DNA from: JACZSB01 sp965372015
GTDB lineage: Bacteria; Fidelibacterota; Marinisomatia; SCGC-AAA003-L08; TS1B11
NCBI GenBank assembly: GCA_965372015.1
Contig: CBDVAP010000007.1
Coordinates: 1-44,022, forward strand
Length of the DNA: 44,022 bases
Direction: 5' to 3'
The notes beneath the pieces are model-generated. The model ran no database searches. It saw nothing but the letters and a program-made list of their open reading frames with translations, and was not told where the DNA came from. Each line of letters opens with the position of its first letter. Position 1 is the stretch's first letter. Made by a program: the position numbers and the translations under genes. This document shows, piece by piece, positions 30,994 to 39,950 of the stretch.

Positions 30994-31578
30994 CTAGACA
31001 ATAAAGATAACCATATACATGGCCAACCAGACCAGGCCCAGAAAGTGCCAGAAGAGGCCCCCGATTTCCACCGGGATGTGATCCCGGGCGGTCCAGCGGC
31101 CCCTCAAAGCCGGTACCCATACCCACCCCAGAACGATCAGGGCCGCCACTACGTGCAGCGCGTGCAGGCCGGTGAGGGTGAAGAATATGGCTCCGAATGC
31201 TCCCGTAGAGGGCAGCACATTCCGGCCGATGAAAATAGCCCACATGATACTCTGGGAGGCCAGGAACCCCAGCCCCAGGAGCATGGTCACCGTCGTCGAG
31301 CGCCGCAACTGGTCCGCGTGCCCCAACCGGATGGATTGTAGGCCGTAATGATAGGCGCCGCTGCTCACGGCCAGGATTAACGTGTTGACTGTGGCCAGGA
31401 CGAAGGGGGTACCGCGCGTATCCACGCCCAAATAACCGCCCAGGCGGGTCCTGATGGCCGCATAGATCATGAACAGGGTGAAGAAGAACGTGGCCATGAC
31501 GGCTAAGGCGATATACATCCCCAAATGGGCGGTGAAGCGCCGCTGCGGGTCAACCTGCGGGATGGTGGTAACTGACAT
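30994..31578 (-). CDS. Cytochrome c oxidase subunit III-like protein, second copy
   Basis: The 194-residue membrane protein has five spans with the subunit III signatures TGLHALHVVAALIVLGWVW and IGGLFWHFLGLVWLAMYMVIFI. It differs widely from the following subunit III in sequence, so it is an old paralogue rather than a recent duplication. Paired subunit III-like genes occur in some aa3-type oxidase operons, where the products may both be subunits. It lies 7 bp after subunit I. Confidence 0.9.
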   Translation of the reverse strand: MSVTTIPQVDPQRRFTAHLGMYIALAVMATFFFTLFMIYAAIRTRLGGYLGVDTRGTPFVLATVNTLILAVSSGAYHYGLQSIRLGHADQLRRSTTVTMLLGLGFLASQSIMWAIFIGRNVLPSTGAFGAIFFTLTGLHALHVVAALIVLGWVWVPALRGRWTARDHIPVEIGGLFWHFLGLVWLAMYMVIFIV

Positions 31579-31585
31579 GGGCGCC

Positions 31586-33304
31586 CTAACTCTCCGGGGG
31601 CAGCGGTTCCGACTGGGCCAGCCAGTCCCGGCCTTTCACCCGCGGATTGCTGTATTCGTAGGGGTCGTTGTAGACCTGGGGTATGGTGGCGAAGTTGCCA
31701 TGCGGTATGGGGTTTTCAATTGTCCACTCCAGTGTGTTGGCCTCCCAGGGGTTCATAGGAGCCACCTCCCCTTTTCTGAGAGATACAATGAAGTTGTAGA
31801 GGAAAATCAACTGGGCCGCGCCTAGCACAAAGGCCGCCCAGGTGATAATCTTGCTCAAACCCAGCAGCGGTTCGAGGAATTCATAAGCGGAGGGGTCGTA
31901 AATGCGACGGTGTTGCCCCGCATAGCCCTGGACCATCATGTTGAAGAAAACTATATTGAGCGGGATGAAAGACAACCAGAAGTGCAGTTTCCCCAGGGTG
32001 GCGTTCATCTGCCGCCCGAACATTTTTGGATACCAGTAGTAGATGCAGGCCAGTCCGCCAAACAGTACCGAGGCTGCCATGGTGTAATGGAAATGTCCCA
32101 CCACGAACAGGGTATCGTGCAGGAAGATATCGGACGTGATAGTGGCGTTATACAGCCCGGTCAGCCCTCCCAGGCCGAAGACAAAAATGACCGACATGGT
32201 GAACAGCATAGGGGGGTCAAACCTCAGCGAGCCGCGCCATAGGGTCCCCAGCCAGTTCAAGAACATGAACGAAGCCGGAATGCTGATGATCAGCGTGAGG
32301 AACATGAATGATTTGCCCAGCAGGGGGCTCATGCCGGTGGTATACATGTGATGGCCCCAGACCACGGCGCTGAGCACGCAAATAGCGATCAGGGCGCCCA
32401 CCGATACCTTGTAGCCGAAGGCGGGTTTGCGGGAAAACACCGCCAGCAGCTCGCCGGTTACGCCCCACACCGGCAGAATCAGGATATAGACTTCGGGGTG
32501 GCCGAAGATCCAGAAAACATGTTGATAGAGTAACGGGTCGCCCCCGGGTGTAGTAGCCAGTTGACCGGCCAGGAAGAATTGGGTGCCGGCCACCCGGTCC
32601 AGCAGCAGCAGGATCAATCCTGCCGCTATGATCGGAACAAACAGGGCGTTCAAAATGGAGGTCAGCCAGAGCCCCCATACTGATAAAGGCATCCGCATAT
32701 AGGTCATGCCGGGCGCCCGGGCCCGCACCACGGTCATGATGTAATTGATGGCCCCCATCAGAGTGGAGGTCCCGGCCAGCAGCACGGCCAGCGCCCACAA
32801 GGTTTGCCCTCCGCCCGGTATGCCCCCGGCCGGCAGGCTTAGCGGTGGGTAGGAGGTCCAGCCCGCAGCGGCAGGGCCGGAAGGTATAAGGTATGAGATC
32901 AGCAGAACCAGGCTGGCAACGACCATGGTCCAGAATGAGATCATGTTCAGCGTGGGGAATACCATGTCGCGAGCGCCGATCTGCAGGGGGATCACGAAGT
33001 TCCCGAAGGCGCCTATCAGCATTGGAGTGATGGCCCAGAAGATCATGATGGTCCCGTGCATGGTGAATAGCTGGTTATATTGGTCCGGGGAGATTGCGCC
33101 GTCGTTGTCCGGCCAGAATAATCCGCCCAGCAGGGGCACCGGCTGGCCGGGATAGGCCAATTGCCAGCGGATCAACAGGGCCTGGGCGCCGCCGAACAGC
33201 AGGAAGAAAAGGCCCAGCCACAGGAACTGCTTGGCGATTACCTTGTGATCGGTTGAGAAAATGTACTTGCGAAGGAACGATAGCTCGCCATGAACTTCAG
33301 CCAT
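31586..33304 (-). CDS. coxA: Cytochrome c oxidase subunit I (A-type heme-copper oxidase)
   Basis: The 572-residue protein has twelve membrane spans and the heme-copper oxidase core: TMHGTIMIFW (low-spin heme His), FGHPEVYILILP (CuB His, cross-linked Tyr and the A1-type Glu), WGHHMYTTGM (two CuB His) and VGHFHYTMA (heme a3 and a His). ARDMVFPTLNMISFW matches the D-channel entry. This is the catalytic subunit reducing O2 to water with proton pumping. The ATG at 33304 follows the subunit II stop by 1 bp and uses AAGGAGGTCC inside the end of that gene; the ORF extension upstream lies in coxB. Confidence 0.95.
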   Translation of the reverse strand: MAEVHGELSFLRKYIFSTDHKVIAKQFLWLGLFFLLFGGAQALLIRWQLAYPGQPVPLLGGLFWPDNDGAISPDQYNQLFTMHGTIMIFWAITPMLIGAFGNFVIPLQIGARDMVFPTLNMISFWTMVVASLVLLISYLIPSGPAAAGWTSYPPLSLPAGGIPGGGQTLWALAVLLAGTSTLMGAINYIMTVVRARAPGMTYMRMPLSVWGLWLTSILNALFVPIIAAGLILLLLDRVAGTQFFLAGQLATTPGGDPLLYQHVFWIFGHPEVYILILPVWGVTGELLAVFSRKPAFGYKVSVGALIAICVLSAVVWGHHMYTTGMSPLLGKSFMFLTLIISIPASFMFLNWLGTLWRGSLRFDPPMLFTMSVIFVFGLGGLTGLYNATITSDIFLHDTLFVVGHFHYTMAASVLFGGLACIYYWYPKMFGRQMNATLGKLHFWLSFIPLNIVFFNMMVQGYAGQHRRIYDPSAYEFLEPLLGLSKIITWAAFVLGAAQLIFLYNFIVSLRKGEVAPMNPWEANTLEWTIENPIPHGNFATIPQVYNDPYEYSNPRVKGRDWLAQSEPLPPES

Positions 33305-33305
33305 G

Positions 33306-34157
33306 CTATAGGACCTCCTTCCAAGCCCAGCCCCATTTAGTAGGAATGGCTGTATCTTCCTCGAGCAACTCCCCCCACACATCGTCTTCCTCCAGGCCCT
33401 CCGGTTCCAGGCTGCTCAGCCAGCGCTCGAAATCTTCCTGCGATTCGATGGTCAAGTAGCCTTTCATGCGATAGTGGGAGTTGCCGCACAGCTCGGCACA
33501 GGCGATTTCATATGAGCCGGTCTTGGTGGCCTGGAACCACATGGCCGTCACCATGCCGGGGGTGGCATCCTGCTTGAGCCGGAAGTTGGGTAAGTAAAAA
33601 GAGTGAATCACGTCATAGGGCGACAGTTGGATCACCACCGGGGTATTGACCGGTATGTGCATCTGGTTCTGGGAGGGCACCAGATCGTCATCCGTGCCGA
33701 ATTCCCCATCAGCGCCGGCATAGCGGAAATTCCAGGCGTATTGCTGCGGCATTACCTCCACACGAACCACATCATCACCTTGCGGGAAATTCCAGAAGGC
33801 CTCTTTGAGATCCCGAAATGACCTGGTTTCAATCACCACATCCACCGTGAGAAAGACCACTAGTCCCAAAGCCACCGTGACGGCTACATGCTTTTTGGAC
33901 TCCCCTTTATCGTAGACCGCCTGGTGGCCCGGTCTGGACCGGTAGCGAAAAATGAAGTACAGCAAGGCCAGTACCACTATCCCGAAGTAGAGGGTAATGA
34001 TGAAGTCCGTGTACTGAATAAGGCCGTCGATGCGGTAGCCGTTGAGGGAGATGTCCTCCGGGGGCTTGACGAACCAGATTCCCCACACGGATCTGGGGAG
34101 TTTCGCGGTTTGCTCCTTCAGGAAGGAGAAAAATCGATTCGCTGTGGCGATCACCAT
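33306..34157 (-). CDS. coxB: Cytochrome c oxidase subunit II with CuA site
   Basis: The 283-residue protein has two membrane spans (about 50-70 and 90-110) and a periplasmic cupredoxin domain with a complete CuA site: His185 (VIHSFYLPNF), Cys220, Glu222, Cys224, His228, Met231 (CAELCGNSHYRM). The aromatic entry patch is present as QQYAWNFRY. No heme c domain is fused. It receives electrons from a soluble cytochrome or plastocyanin-like protein and gives them to subunit I. An acidic C-terminal tail of about 30 residues follows the domain. Confidence 0.95.
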   Translation of the reverse strand: MVIATANRFFSFLKEQTAKLPRSVWGIWFVKPPEDISLNGYRIDGLIQYTDFIITLYFGIVVLALLYFIFRYRSRPGHQAVYDKGESKKHVAVTVALGLVVFLTVDVVIETRSFRDLKEAFWNFPQGDDVVRVEVMPQQYAWNFRYAGADGEFGTDDDLVPSQNQMHIPVNTPVVIQLSPYDVIHSFYLPNFRLKQDATPGMVTAMWFQATKTGSYEIACAELCGNSHYRMKGYLTIESQEDFERWLSSLEPEGLEEDDVWGELLEEDTAIPTKWGWAWKEVL

Positions 34158-34175
34158 TAACCTGTCTCCTTAAGT

Positions 34176-35150
34176 TTAAGCCATGACCCGATCGATGAGG
34201 ATCAGAAATAACAGGGCCGGGAGATATAGCACCGAGGTCATGAGCAACCTCCGGGCGTGTTTGAGTACCGGCCGCCTGACGACCACGACACTGGCCGCCA
34301 GTATGCTGGTCCCCAATAGTGTGGTTCCAATGACATAGATTATGCTGCCCCCGGAAACGGCGAACAAGGCCAGGCTGGCGCCTATCAGCGCCAGACTAAA
34401 GCCGATCAGATGTGTGCCGGTATAGGCCATCGAACGGACCACCGGCATCATCTTGAAGCCGCCGCGGGCATAATCCTGGCGGTAAATCAGTGCCAAGGCC
34501 AGAAAATGGGGGATTTGCCAGCAGAACAGTATGGCAAACAGGACCAGCGCCTCCAGGCCCAGTCCGCCCCCGGCTGCCACCCAGCCTCCTACCGGTGGCA
34601 GAGCCCCAGGTACGGCGCCGGCCAGGGTATTCCAGGTGGTGATGCGCTTTAAGGGGGTGTAGATCGCCAGGTAGGTTATAATAGTAAGGAATGTTAGCAG
34701 CCCGGTCATCCAATGGGCGAAAAGGCTCAGTTCCAGCACACCGGCGGTCGCAATGATCAGACCGAAGTTTCTGGCCGCTCGAGGACTGATCCGGCCCGAG
34801 GGGATCGGTCGACCGGCTGTGCGCCGCATCAGGCTGTCACGGTCCCGCTCAAAGTATTCGTTCAAGGTAGAAACACCGCCTGAGGCCAACAGTGAGCCCA
34901 GCAGCAGATGGCCGCCCGTCAGCCAGGTCGAAATATTGCCCCAATCCACCCCGGCTGCCCGCAGTCCTAGGTAATATCCCAAGAATACTGTAGTCAGCAC
35001 GAGGTAGGATATCCGGGGTTTGGTTAACTCCCAATAGTCTCGCATCGTCAGTGTGAGCTGCGACCGGCCAGGTTGGCCGTGAACTCTGCCAACCCCCTGC
35101 AGAACTCTATTCTTTGATCTCTTCCTGGCAGCCGCTTCGATCATGTCCAT
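34176..35150 (-). CDS. ctaB: Heme O synthase (protoheme IX farnesyltransferase)
   Basis: The 324-residue protein of the UbiA prenyltransferase family has about eight to nine spans, TKPRISYLVLTT near the N-terminus and the prenyl-diphosphate motif NEYFERDRDSLMRRTAGRPI. It converts heme B to heme O, the first step to heme A. The N-terminal 35 residues are polar and basic; an internal start at 35045 (MRDYWELTKPRI) would give the usual length, and neither start has a clear ribosome binding site. It lies next to the Rrf2 regulator and subunit II, and a heme A synthase is two genes upstream, so the oxidase is of aa3 type. Confidence 0.93.
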   Translation of the reverse strand: MDMIEAAARKRSKNRVLQGVGRVHGQPGRSQLTLTMRDYWELTKPRISYLVLTTVFLGYYLGLRAAGVDWGNISTWLTGGHLLLGSLLASGGVSTLNEYFERDRDSLMRRTAGRPIPSGRISPRAARNFGLIIATAGVLELSLFAHWMTGLLTFLTIITYLAIYTPLKRITTWNTLAGAVPGALPPVGGWVAAGGGLGLEALVLFAILFCWQIPHFLALALIYRQDYARGGFKMMPVVRSMAYTGTHLIGFSLALIGASLALFAVSGGSIIYVIGTTLLGTSILAASVVVVRRPVLKHARRLLMTSVLYLPALLFLILIDRVMA

Positions 35151-35184
35151 CGTTCAAGTGATACTGGTTCCATTTATAGAACAG

Positions 35185-35670
35185 TCAGATCCGATTAGTC
35201 GGTATACTGCCGGGCAAGGGCCGATTGGCAGATTGTTCCGGCTCGCTTTGGGCCAGGTTGATATTGGTTTGAGCCAGTTCAAGGATAGTCTTGCTGCTAA
35301 GAGTCTTAAGGAAGCCGGTCTGGGCCTCATGCCAAATCTGGTGCGCGGCACAGGTTGCGGTAAAGGTACAGGCCAGCGAACCCATCAGGCAGCGGTTGAG
35401 AAATATGGGGCCCTCCGCCGCTTCGATAACTTCCAGGAGGGTCAATTTAGAGGCCGATTCGGCGAGAGATACCCCCCCACCAAGGCCGGGATGCCCTATC
35501 AAATGTCCCATCTTGACAAACCTGGAGACAATTTGCTGAAGATATTTCAGGGGAATTTCCCTGGCCCTGGCAATCTCCTTGGCCGGTATGACGGTGCCAA
35601 TGGGGTAGGCCGCCAGATAGGTTAAAAGTCGAACGCTGTATTCACCGGTACTGGAGAGTTTAAATGCCAT
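35185..35670 (-). CDS. Rrf2-family Fe-S transcriptional regulator (oxidase operon)
   Basis: The 161-residue protein has the Rrf2 winged helix (FKLSSTGEYSVRLLTYLA at the start, KYLQQIVSRFVKMG recognition region, GLGGGVSLA wing) and three Cys (Cys94, Cys101, Cys107; C-x6-C-x5-C) expected to bind an Fe-S cluster. The Cys spacing is identical to that of the regulator in front of the nos operon. GAGGAG seven bases before the ATG supports the start. It heads the ctaB-cox block and probably senses NO, oxygen or Fe-S status. A 12-bp palindrome lies in its upstream region. Confidence 0.92.
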   Translation of the reverse strand: MAFKLSSTGEYSVRLLTYLAAYPIGTVIPAKEIARAREIPLKYLQQIVSRFVKMGHLIGHPGLGGGVSLAESASKLTLLEVIEAAEGPIFLNRCLMGSLACTFTATCAAHQIWHEAQTGFLKTLSSKTILELAQTNINLAQSEPEQSANRPLPGSIPTNRI

Positions 35671-35716
35671 CTAGCTCCTCTTGATCGATCGTCACAAGCT
35701 AAAGCCCAAAATACGA

Positions 35717-35728
35717 CTATTGCAATAG
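35717..35728. promoter_or_regulatory. 12-bp perfect palindrome upstream of the Rrf2 gene
   Basis: CTATTGCAATAG lies in the AT-rich 83-bp gap between heme A synthase and the Rrf2 start, about 47 bases before the ATG. Dimeric Rrf2 regulators bind dyad sites, so it is a candidate operator for the oxidase unit. No matching site was found by eye in front of the nos-side regulator. Confidence 0.45.
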
Positions 35729-35753
35729 ACTTTATGGAGTTTTAGCCGGTTGA

Positions 35754-36776
35754 TCATACCGCAGTCGTCCCTGCCGAAGTGATTACCGTTTCCGGGCTGA
35801 GTCGATACAGCCGAATCGTGAATAGGAACCATAGGCCCAGCAGGCCGGCGCCATTGGCCACATGTCCGGTTGTAATGATGGGCTGTTTGAGTGTCAACAC
35901 AGTCATTCCGCCCAGTGTTATCTGGATTATCAGCAGGACCGCTACCGCCGGCACCATCCGCAATAATGTGGCCGGCAGGCGGTTGCGTTGCTGCCAGAAC
36001 TTGATCAATGTTACTACCAGGCCGCCGGTAACCAGCACAGCGCCTGCTCTGTGAAGCAGGTGAATGAGCATTTGATTCGACGTGATCTCAGGAAGTTCCA
36101 ACTGCCATCGAGCCCAATTGATCCGGTCCACCAATTGGACATTGAGACTGGGCCAGAGCTCACCCCCTGCCAGCGGAAAGTCCAGAAAAGCCAGACCGGA
36201 ACCTGTATGCCGCATCACCGCCCCCAGAATCAGTTGGAGATAGATGAGTATTGCGGTGGCCAGGGCCCACAGGCGAACCCTGGCGATCTCGTCCGATACC
36301 GGAGTGGGGGAGGGCTGCTGGCGGAACTCCCCTGAAGTGGCGTAGGCCAGTGTGATGACCAGCAGCAGATACGTCTGGGCTAAGGTGGCATGGGCTACCG
36401 ACACCGGCGTTGGTAGCAGGTAAAGTACGGTCAGGCCCCCCAGTAACCCTTGGGTTACCACCGCGGCCACCGCCAATAGACCCAAGCGGCGTACCCAGGA
36501 CCGCTGCTCGGCGCGCCACAGCCAATAGGCCAGTAGCAGGGTCAACAGCCCCACGGCGCTGGCAAACAACCGATGGCTATGTTCGTAGAGGATTCCGCCC
36601 ACCATGTCGGAAAGCGGAAAGGTGAACATGAACCGGCCATAGGTATTGGGCCAGTCGGGTACGGACAGACCTGAGCCGGTGCTGGTAACCAGGCCGCCGA
36701 CGAAGATCAGTACCAGCGCCGCCGCCACGGTGAAGGTGGCGAAAAGGTGCAGGGGGCGGTTGTGTTCAGGGGCCAC
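35754..36776 (-). CDS. ctaA: Heme A synthase (COX15/CtaA family)
   Basis: The 340-residue protein has eight membrane spans in two similar four-helix halves. The heme-binding and catalytic motifs are visible: GGLVTSTGSGLSVPDWP, YEHSHR, VAHATLAQ in the first half, and RHTGSGLAFLDFP, HLLHRAGA, TTGHVANGAG in the second. It oxidises heme O to heme A for the oxidase. The first extracytoplasmic loop lacks the Cys pair seen in Bacillus CtaA. It follows the plastocyanin-like gene by 24 bp. Confidence 0.93.
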   Translation of the reverse strand: MAPEHNRPLHLFATFTVAAALVLIFVGGLVTSTGSGLSVPDWPNTYGRFMFTFPLSDMVGGILYEHSHRLFASAVGLLTLLLAYWLWRAEQRSWVRRLGLLAVAAVVTQGLLGGLTVLYLLPTPVSVAHATLAQTYLLLVITLAYATSGEFRQQPSPTPVSDEIARVRLWALATAILIYLQLILGAVMRHTGSGLAFLDFPLAGGELWPSLNVQLVDRINWARWQLELPEITSNQMLIHLLHRAGAVLVTGGLVVTLIKFWQQRNRLPATLLRMVPAVAVLLIIQITLGGMTVLTLKQPIITTGHVANGAGLLGLWFLFTIRLYRLSPETVITSAGTTAV

Positions 36777-36800
36777 GATCAGTATATGATCCCCGTTGCT

Positions 36801-37514
36801 TTACTTCTTCTTGGGCGGTTCAAAGGTGAAGTCCAGGGTAGCAGTCTCACCTTCCTTAACAGTGATTTCCCCCGTCATTGCAGGCAGCCGCTCATGCCAG
36901 GCCCGCACGGTATAGGTGCCGGCCGGTAAACCGGCGATCACGAAACCGCCGTCGGTGTCGCTGACAGCGAAGAAGGGGTGGTCGAAAATTCCAACCCAGG
37001 TCTTCATCCAGGGATGAACATCACATTTGATAGCGAAAACATCTTCGGTCTTTTCAAAAACACGGGTTTTCTTGCGAACGATCTTGGGCATCGCCATGTT
37101 GAATTGCGGATTCACTTTCGAAAGGCTGTGCACATTGTGCAGGGTGCCGTCGCTGTTCCGGATCTCCACCGGTTGTCCCGCCATGGCGCCCCACACATGC
37201 GGCTCATAACGGCATCCTACCTGGTCCAGAACCACCGCTTCTTCCGGTACCGGGAAGGTCTGGGCCAGGCCTGCCTCAACGCTTACCAGAACATTCTTCA
37301 GGGTGGAATTGTCGTTGATCACCACGGACTCGGAATAGACCGGTTCAGTGTGCTTGGCCTCGCAGACCGGATCGGCCTCCATTTTGATGGCTTTAAGTTT
37401 AGGGCCGGAGCCTTCAAAGTGAATTGTTCCTTTGATTGTACCGCCCTCGGCCAACAGCCCCGTTATAATTGAAAGGAAACCAAGAATCAGTAATGATTGC
37501 TTTGTAATTAACAT
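36801..37514 (-). CDS. Plastocyanin-like secreted protein with C-terminal carboxypeptidase-regulatory domain
   Basis: The 237-residue protein has a signal peptide (about 1-22), a cupredoxin domain and a C-terminal beta-sandwich of the carboxypeptidase-regulatory type (about 185-232: GGFVIAGLPAGTYTVRAWH). The mononuclear copper set is His126 (DGTLHNVHS), Cys164, His167 and Met170 (IKCDVHPWM). An extra Cys pair (Cys51, Cys101) may form a disulfide. It is the first gene of the minus-strand block and precedes heme A synthase, so it may be a periplasmic electron donor to the oxidase. AAAGGGGA precedes the ATG. Confidence 0.85.
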   Translation of the reverse strand: MLITKQSLLILGFLSIITGLLAEGGTIKGTIHFEGSGPKLKAIKMEADPVCEAKHTEPVYSESVVINDNSTLKNVLVSVEAGLAQTFPVPEEAVVLDQVGCRYEPHVWGAMAGQPVEIRNSDGTLHNVHSLSKVNPQFNMAMPKIVRKKTRVFEKTEDVFAIKCDVHPWMKTWVGIFDHPFFAVSDTDGGFVIAGLPAGTYTVRAWHERLPAMTGEITVKEGETATLDFTFEPPKKK

Positions 37515-37797
37515 GAGTCTTCCCCTTTATTGTATTTCGCAGGTAGTGGATACTGCAATTATTTCAGGGTGAAATTAAGTCTTGATCCGGTCGAATGGAA
37601 TCAGGTACTTCACCGGCCCGCAAAAGGAAAACGACCAGTGGTGACCGATCGGTTGATGGGGCACAATCTTACCTCGGCATTTTATCTACAAGTCCTAACC
37701 TAAAATATATGGTGCAGAAATGGGGGCGGCCTACAACTAAAAGCCCTAAATTTAAAGAAGTGGTCCAAAGAATCTAGGAGATAGACCAGGATTGATA
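37515..37797. other. Divergent intergenic region between the respiratory block and the T9SS-type gene
   Basis: These 283 bp separate genes transcribed away from each other and should contain both promoters. No gene, hairpin or convincing promoter pair was recognised. A CCAGG ribosome binding site precedes the ATG at 37798. Confidence 0.5.
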
Positions 37798-39759
37798 ATG
37801 AAAGGATTAATAAAAACCAAAACCATGCTGCTATGTTTAGCGGTGGTGCTGCCCGTGAACCATACAGTCTTCGCCCAGGTTTCCGTTTTTCCCGAATTCT
37901 TGAATTTTGATGAGGTCATCTTTGGGCAAACCGTATCACATCCCCTGGTCATATCAAATCAAGGAGATACAACTATTGTTGTAAATGCCATAAATTTGTC
38001 CCACTCCTATTTCCAGGTTTCAGATACCTCGTTTCTCATAGCTCCCCACGATAGTCAAAGTGTAGATATTACTTTTTCTCCACAAGAGCAAGGTGTAGCT
38101 GACGGAACCATGAGTATTTTTGTAGCTGCTCCATCTGATACGACATTGGAGGTGGAATTAACCGGCTGGACTCCCATTGACTTGAACGTCGGATTGGCCG
38201 GAAACGAATCCTCGACGCCTATATCCTTCAGCGTGCGGAAATCCAGAGAATTCCTTCTCCATCTACGAGCGTCTTCCGAAACCAACTGGTCCATCCCCGA
38301 CTCAGAAAGTGCCGTACTGACGATCTATGTCGACAGTATAGATGGCTCTCAAAATCAGGACATCGTTCTATTCAAAGGCGATGAGCTTTTCTTATATCGG
38401 ATATCATTGGGGAGAATAGACAGTGGCAGCCATTCTATGGAGGTTTATTTCAATGGCGAAAAATCATCCTCTGGTGCTCAATTGGTTTACCTGGAGAAAT
38501 GCTCTATCATTCCCGTGCCTTTAAGCGACCCGGACTATGACATCTATCGATTTTCCCCCGTTTTGTACGGCAGGGATCTGATCAGCGACGATGAGAGCAA
38601 TCACACGGACACGCCGCTTTTGCTGTGGCACGAAGTTGAATATGACGGGGTAAACAAGTGGATTCAGTACAGTTTAATATGGAGCAATGAGGATAGCAGA
38701 ACCGGGATCGGTTTATCGAGTCTAATGTCCCGGTGGAGCCGAACGACCGATATTGAATGGATATATAGAATCAAAGTCGATCCCATAGGAAACATTCTTG
38801 AGGAACGTTTTCAGGGTCCGGGGCATTCATATTCGCTTTTTAATGGAGAGCGGATTGATGACCACCCGATTTTGAAAACGGTTACCGAAAATAATATGGT
38901 GGACGATGAAGGGGTATCAAATTATAAATTTTTTCTTTCTCCCGAAAGGAGCAAACAGGCAAGACACTCACGGGAAATCCTTATGGATGAAGATCCATGG
39001 ACTTATGAGATCATGGCTTTGGAAATGATCGCTGAGGGTAAATATGAAAGTCCGGCTGACCCTTTTACTTGGGATTTAAGCGATGCCCGGAATTATCTCT
39101 ACCTTGAATTCAACACAACGATGGAGGGATCCAACCTGAGATTGACTTTCGCAACCAAACTAGGAAACGAGGCGTTTTGGTACTATTCCGATTACGATAA
39201 CTCCTCTGTGACTGCCGTGAATGCGGGAGGGTGGAGGCGGTCTACCATTGAACTTCCACTAGAAACTACCCTTGAGGATCTTGACTCATTGAAAATAATG
39301 GGTTCCGCCGACAGTCCCTTTTCCATTACCTTTGAGGAACTTTCCAAAGTTTTTTTGTTGGATGACGACTTCACGCTGTTGGTGTCTCCCCTGCTTTTGG
39401 ATGAATCTTTTGTTTTGAATGAAAGCCACAACTCGACCCAGTTTGCCTTTGATGGATTGATTTCTGTAGGTGGGGAAGAAGTGGTTTACGCGCCAAAAAG
39501 ATTCTTGTTATCTCAAAACTATCCGAACCCTTTTAATGCAATAACTAACATACAATACCAGCTTCCAGCGTCCAGTGAAGTACTCTTGACGATATACAAT
39601 CTACGTGGAGATGAAGTCTTACGTTTGGTTGAAAGTGAACAACTGGCTGGATATCATCAAGTCACGTGGAATGCCACCAACGTCGCGTCAGGGATTTATT
39701 TCTACAGGATTCAAGTGGGTGATTTTGTGCAGGCCAGGAAGATGCTTCTGCTAAAATAG
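37798..39759 (+). CDS. Large secreted protein with ASH-like N-domain and T9SS-type C-terminal sorting domain
   Basis: The 653-residue protein has a signal peptide (cut after about VFAQ), an immunoglobulin-like domain (about 30-115) of the kind seen in ASH/choice-of-anchor proteins (VSHPLVISNQGDTTIVVNAI), a long central region without recognised motifs, and a C-terminal sorting domain of about 85 residues (LSQNYPNPFNAITNIQYQLP to QARKMLLLK). The NYPNPFN start and final basic strand are the hallmarks of type A sorting signals of type IX secretion, so it is probably exported to the cell surface. The DNA is visibly more AT-rich than the respiratory genes. Its substrate or partner is unknown. Confidence 0.85.
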   Translation: MKGLIKTKTMLLCLAVVLPVNHTVFAQVSVFPEFLNFDEVIFGQTVSHPLVISNQGDTTIVVNAINLSHSYFQVSDTSFLIAPHDSQSVDITFSPQEQGVADGTMSIFVAAPSDTTLEVELTGWTPIDLNVGLAGNESSTPISFSVRKSREFLLHLRASSETNWSIPDSESAVLTIYVDSIDGSQNQDIVLFKGDELFLYRISLGRIDSGSHSMEVYFNGEKSSSGAQLVYLEKCSIIPVPLSDPDYDIYRFSPVLYGRDLISDDESNHTDTPLLLWHEVEYDGVNKWIQYSLIWSNEDSRTGIGLSSLMSRWSRTTDIEWIYRIKVDPIGNILEERFQGPGHSYSLFNGERIDDHPILKTVTENNMVDDEGVSNYKFFLSPERSKQARHSREILMDEDPWTYEIMALEMIAEGKYESPADPFTWDLSDARNYLYLEFNTTMEGSNLRLTFATKLGNEAFWYYSDYDNSSVTAVNAGGWRRSTIELPLETTLEDLDSLKIMGSADSPFSITFEELSKVFLLDDDFTLLVSPLLLDESFVLNESHNSTQFAFDGLISVGGEEVVYAPKRFLLSQNYPNPFNAITNIQYQLPASSEVLLTIYNLRGDEVLRLVESEQLAGYHQVTWNATNVASGIYFYRIQVGDFVQARKMLLLK

Positions 39760-39950
39760 CGGCGTGCTATAAGCACGTCGGTTATGGCACAAATTCCTGT
39801 AAGCATTTGCGTAATAACAGGAGCCGCGATATTCAAAACCGCGTCGCTCATAGATGGCCACCGTCTCCAGGTTCTTATAGAATTATTGCTCACCGTCTCG
39901 GTCTGCTCTTGGCCTGAAGTTTCGGGAACATTTTGGGGCTAGATACTTAG

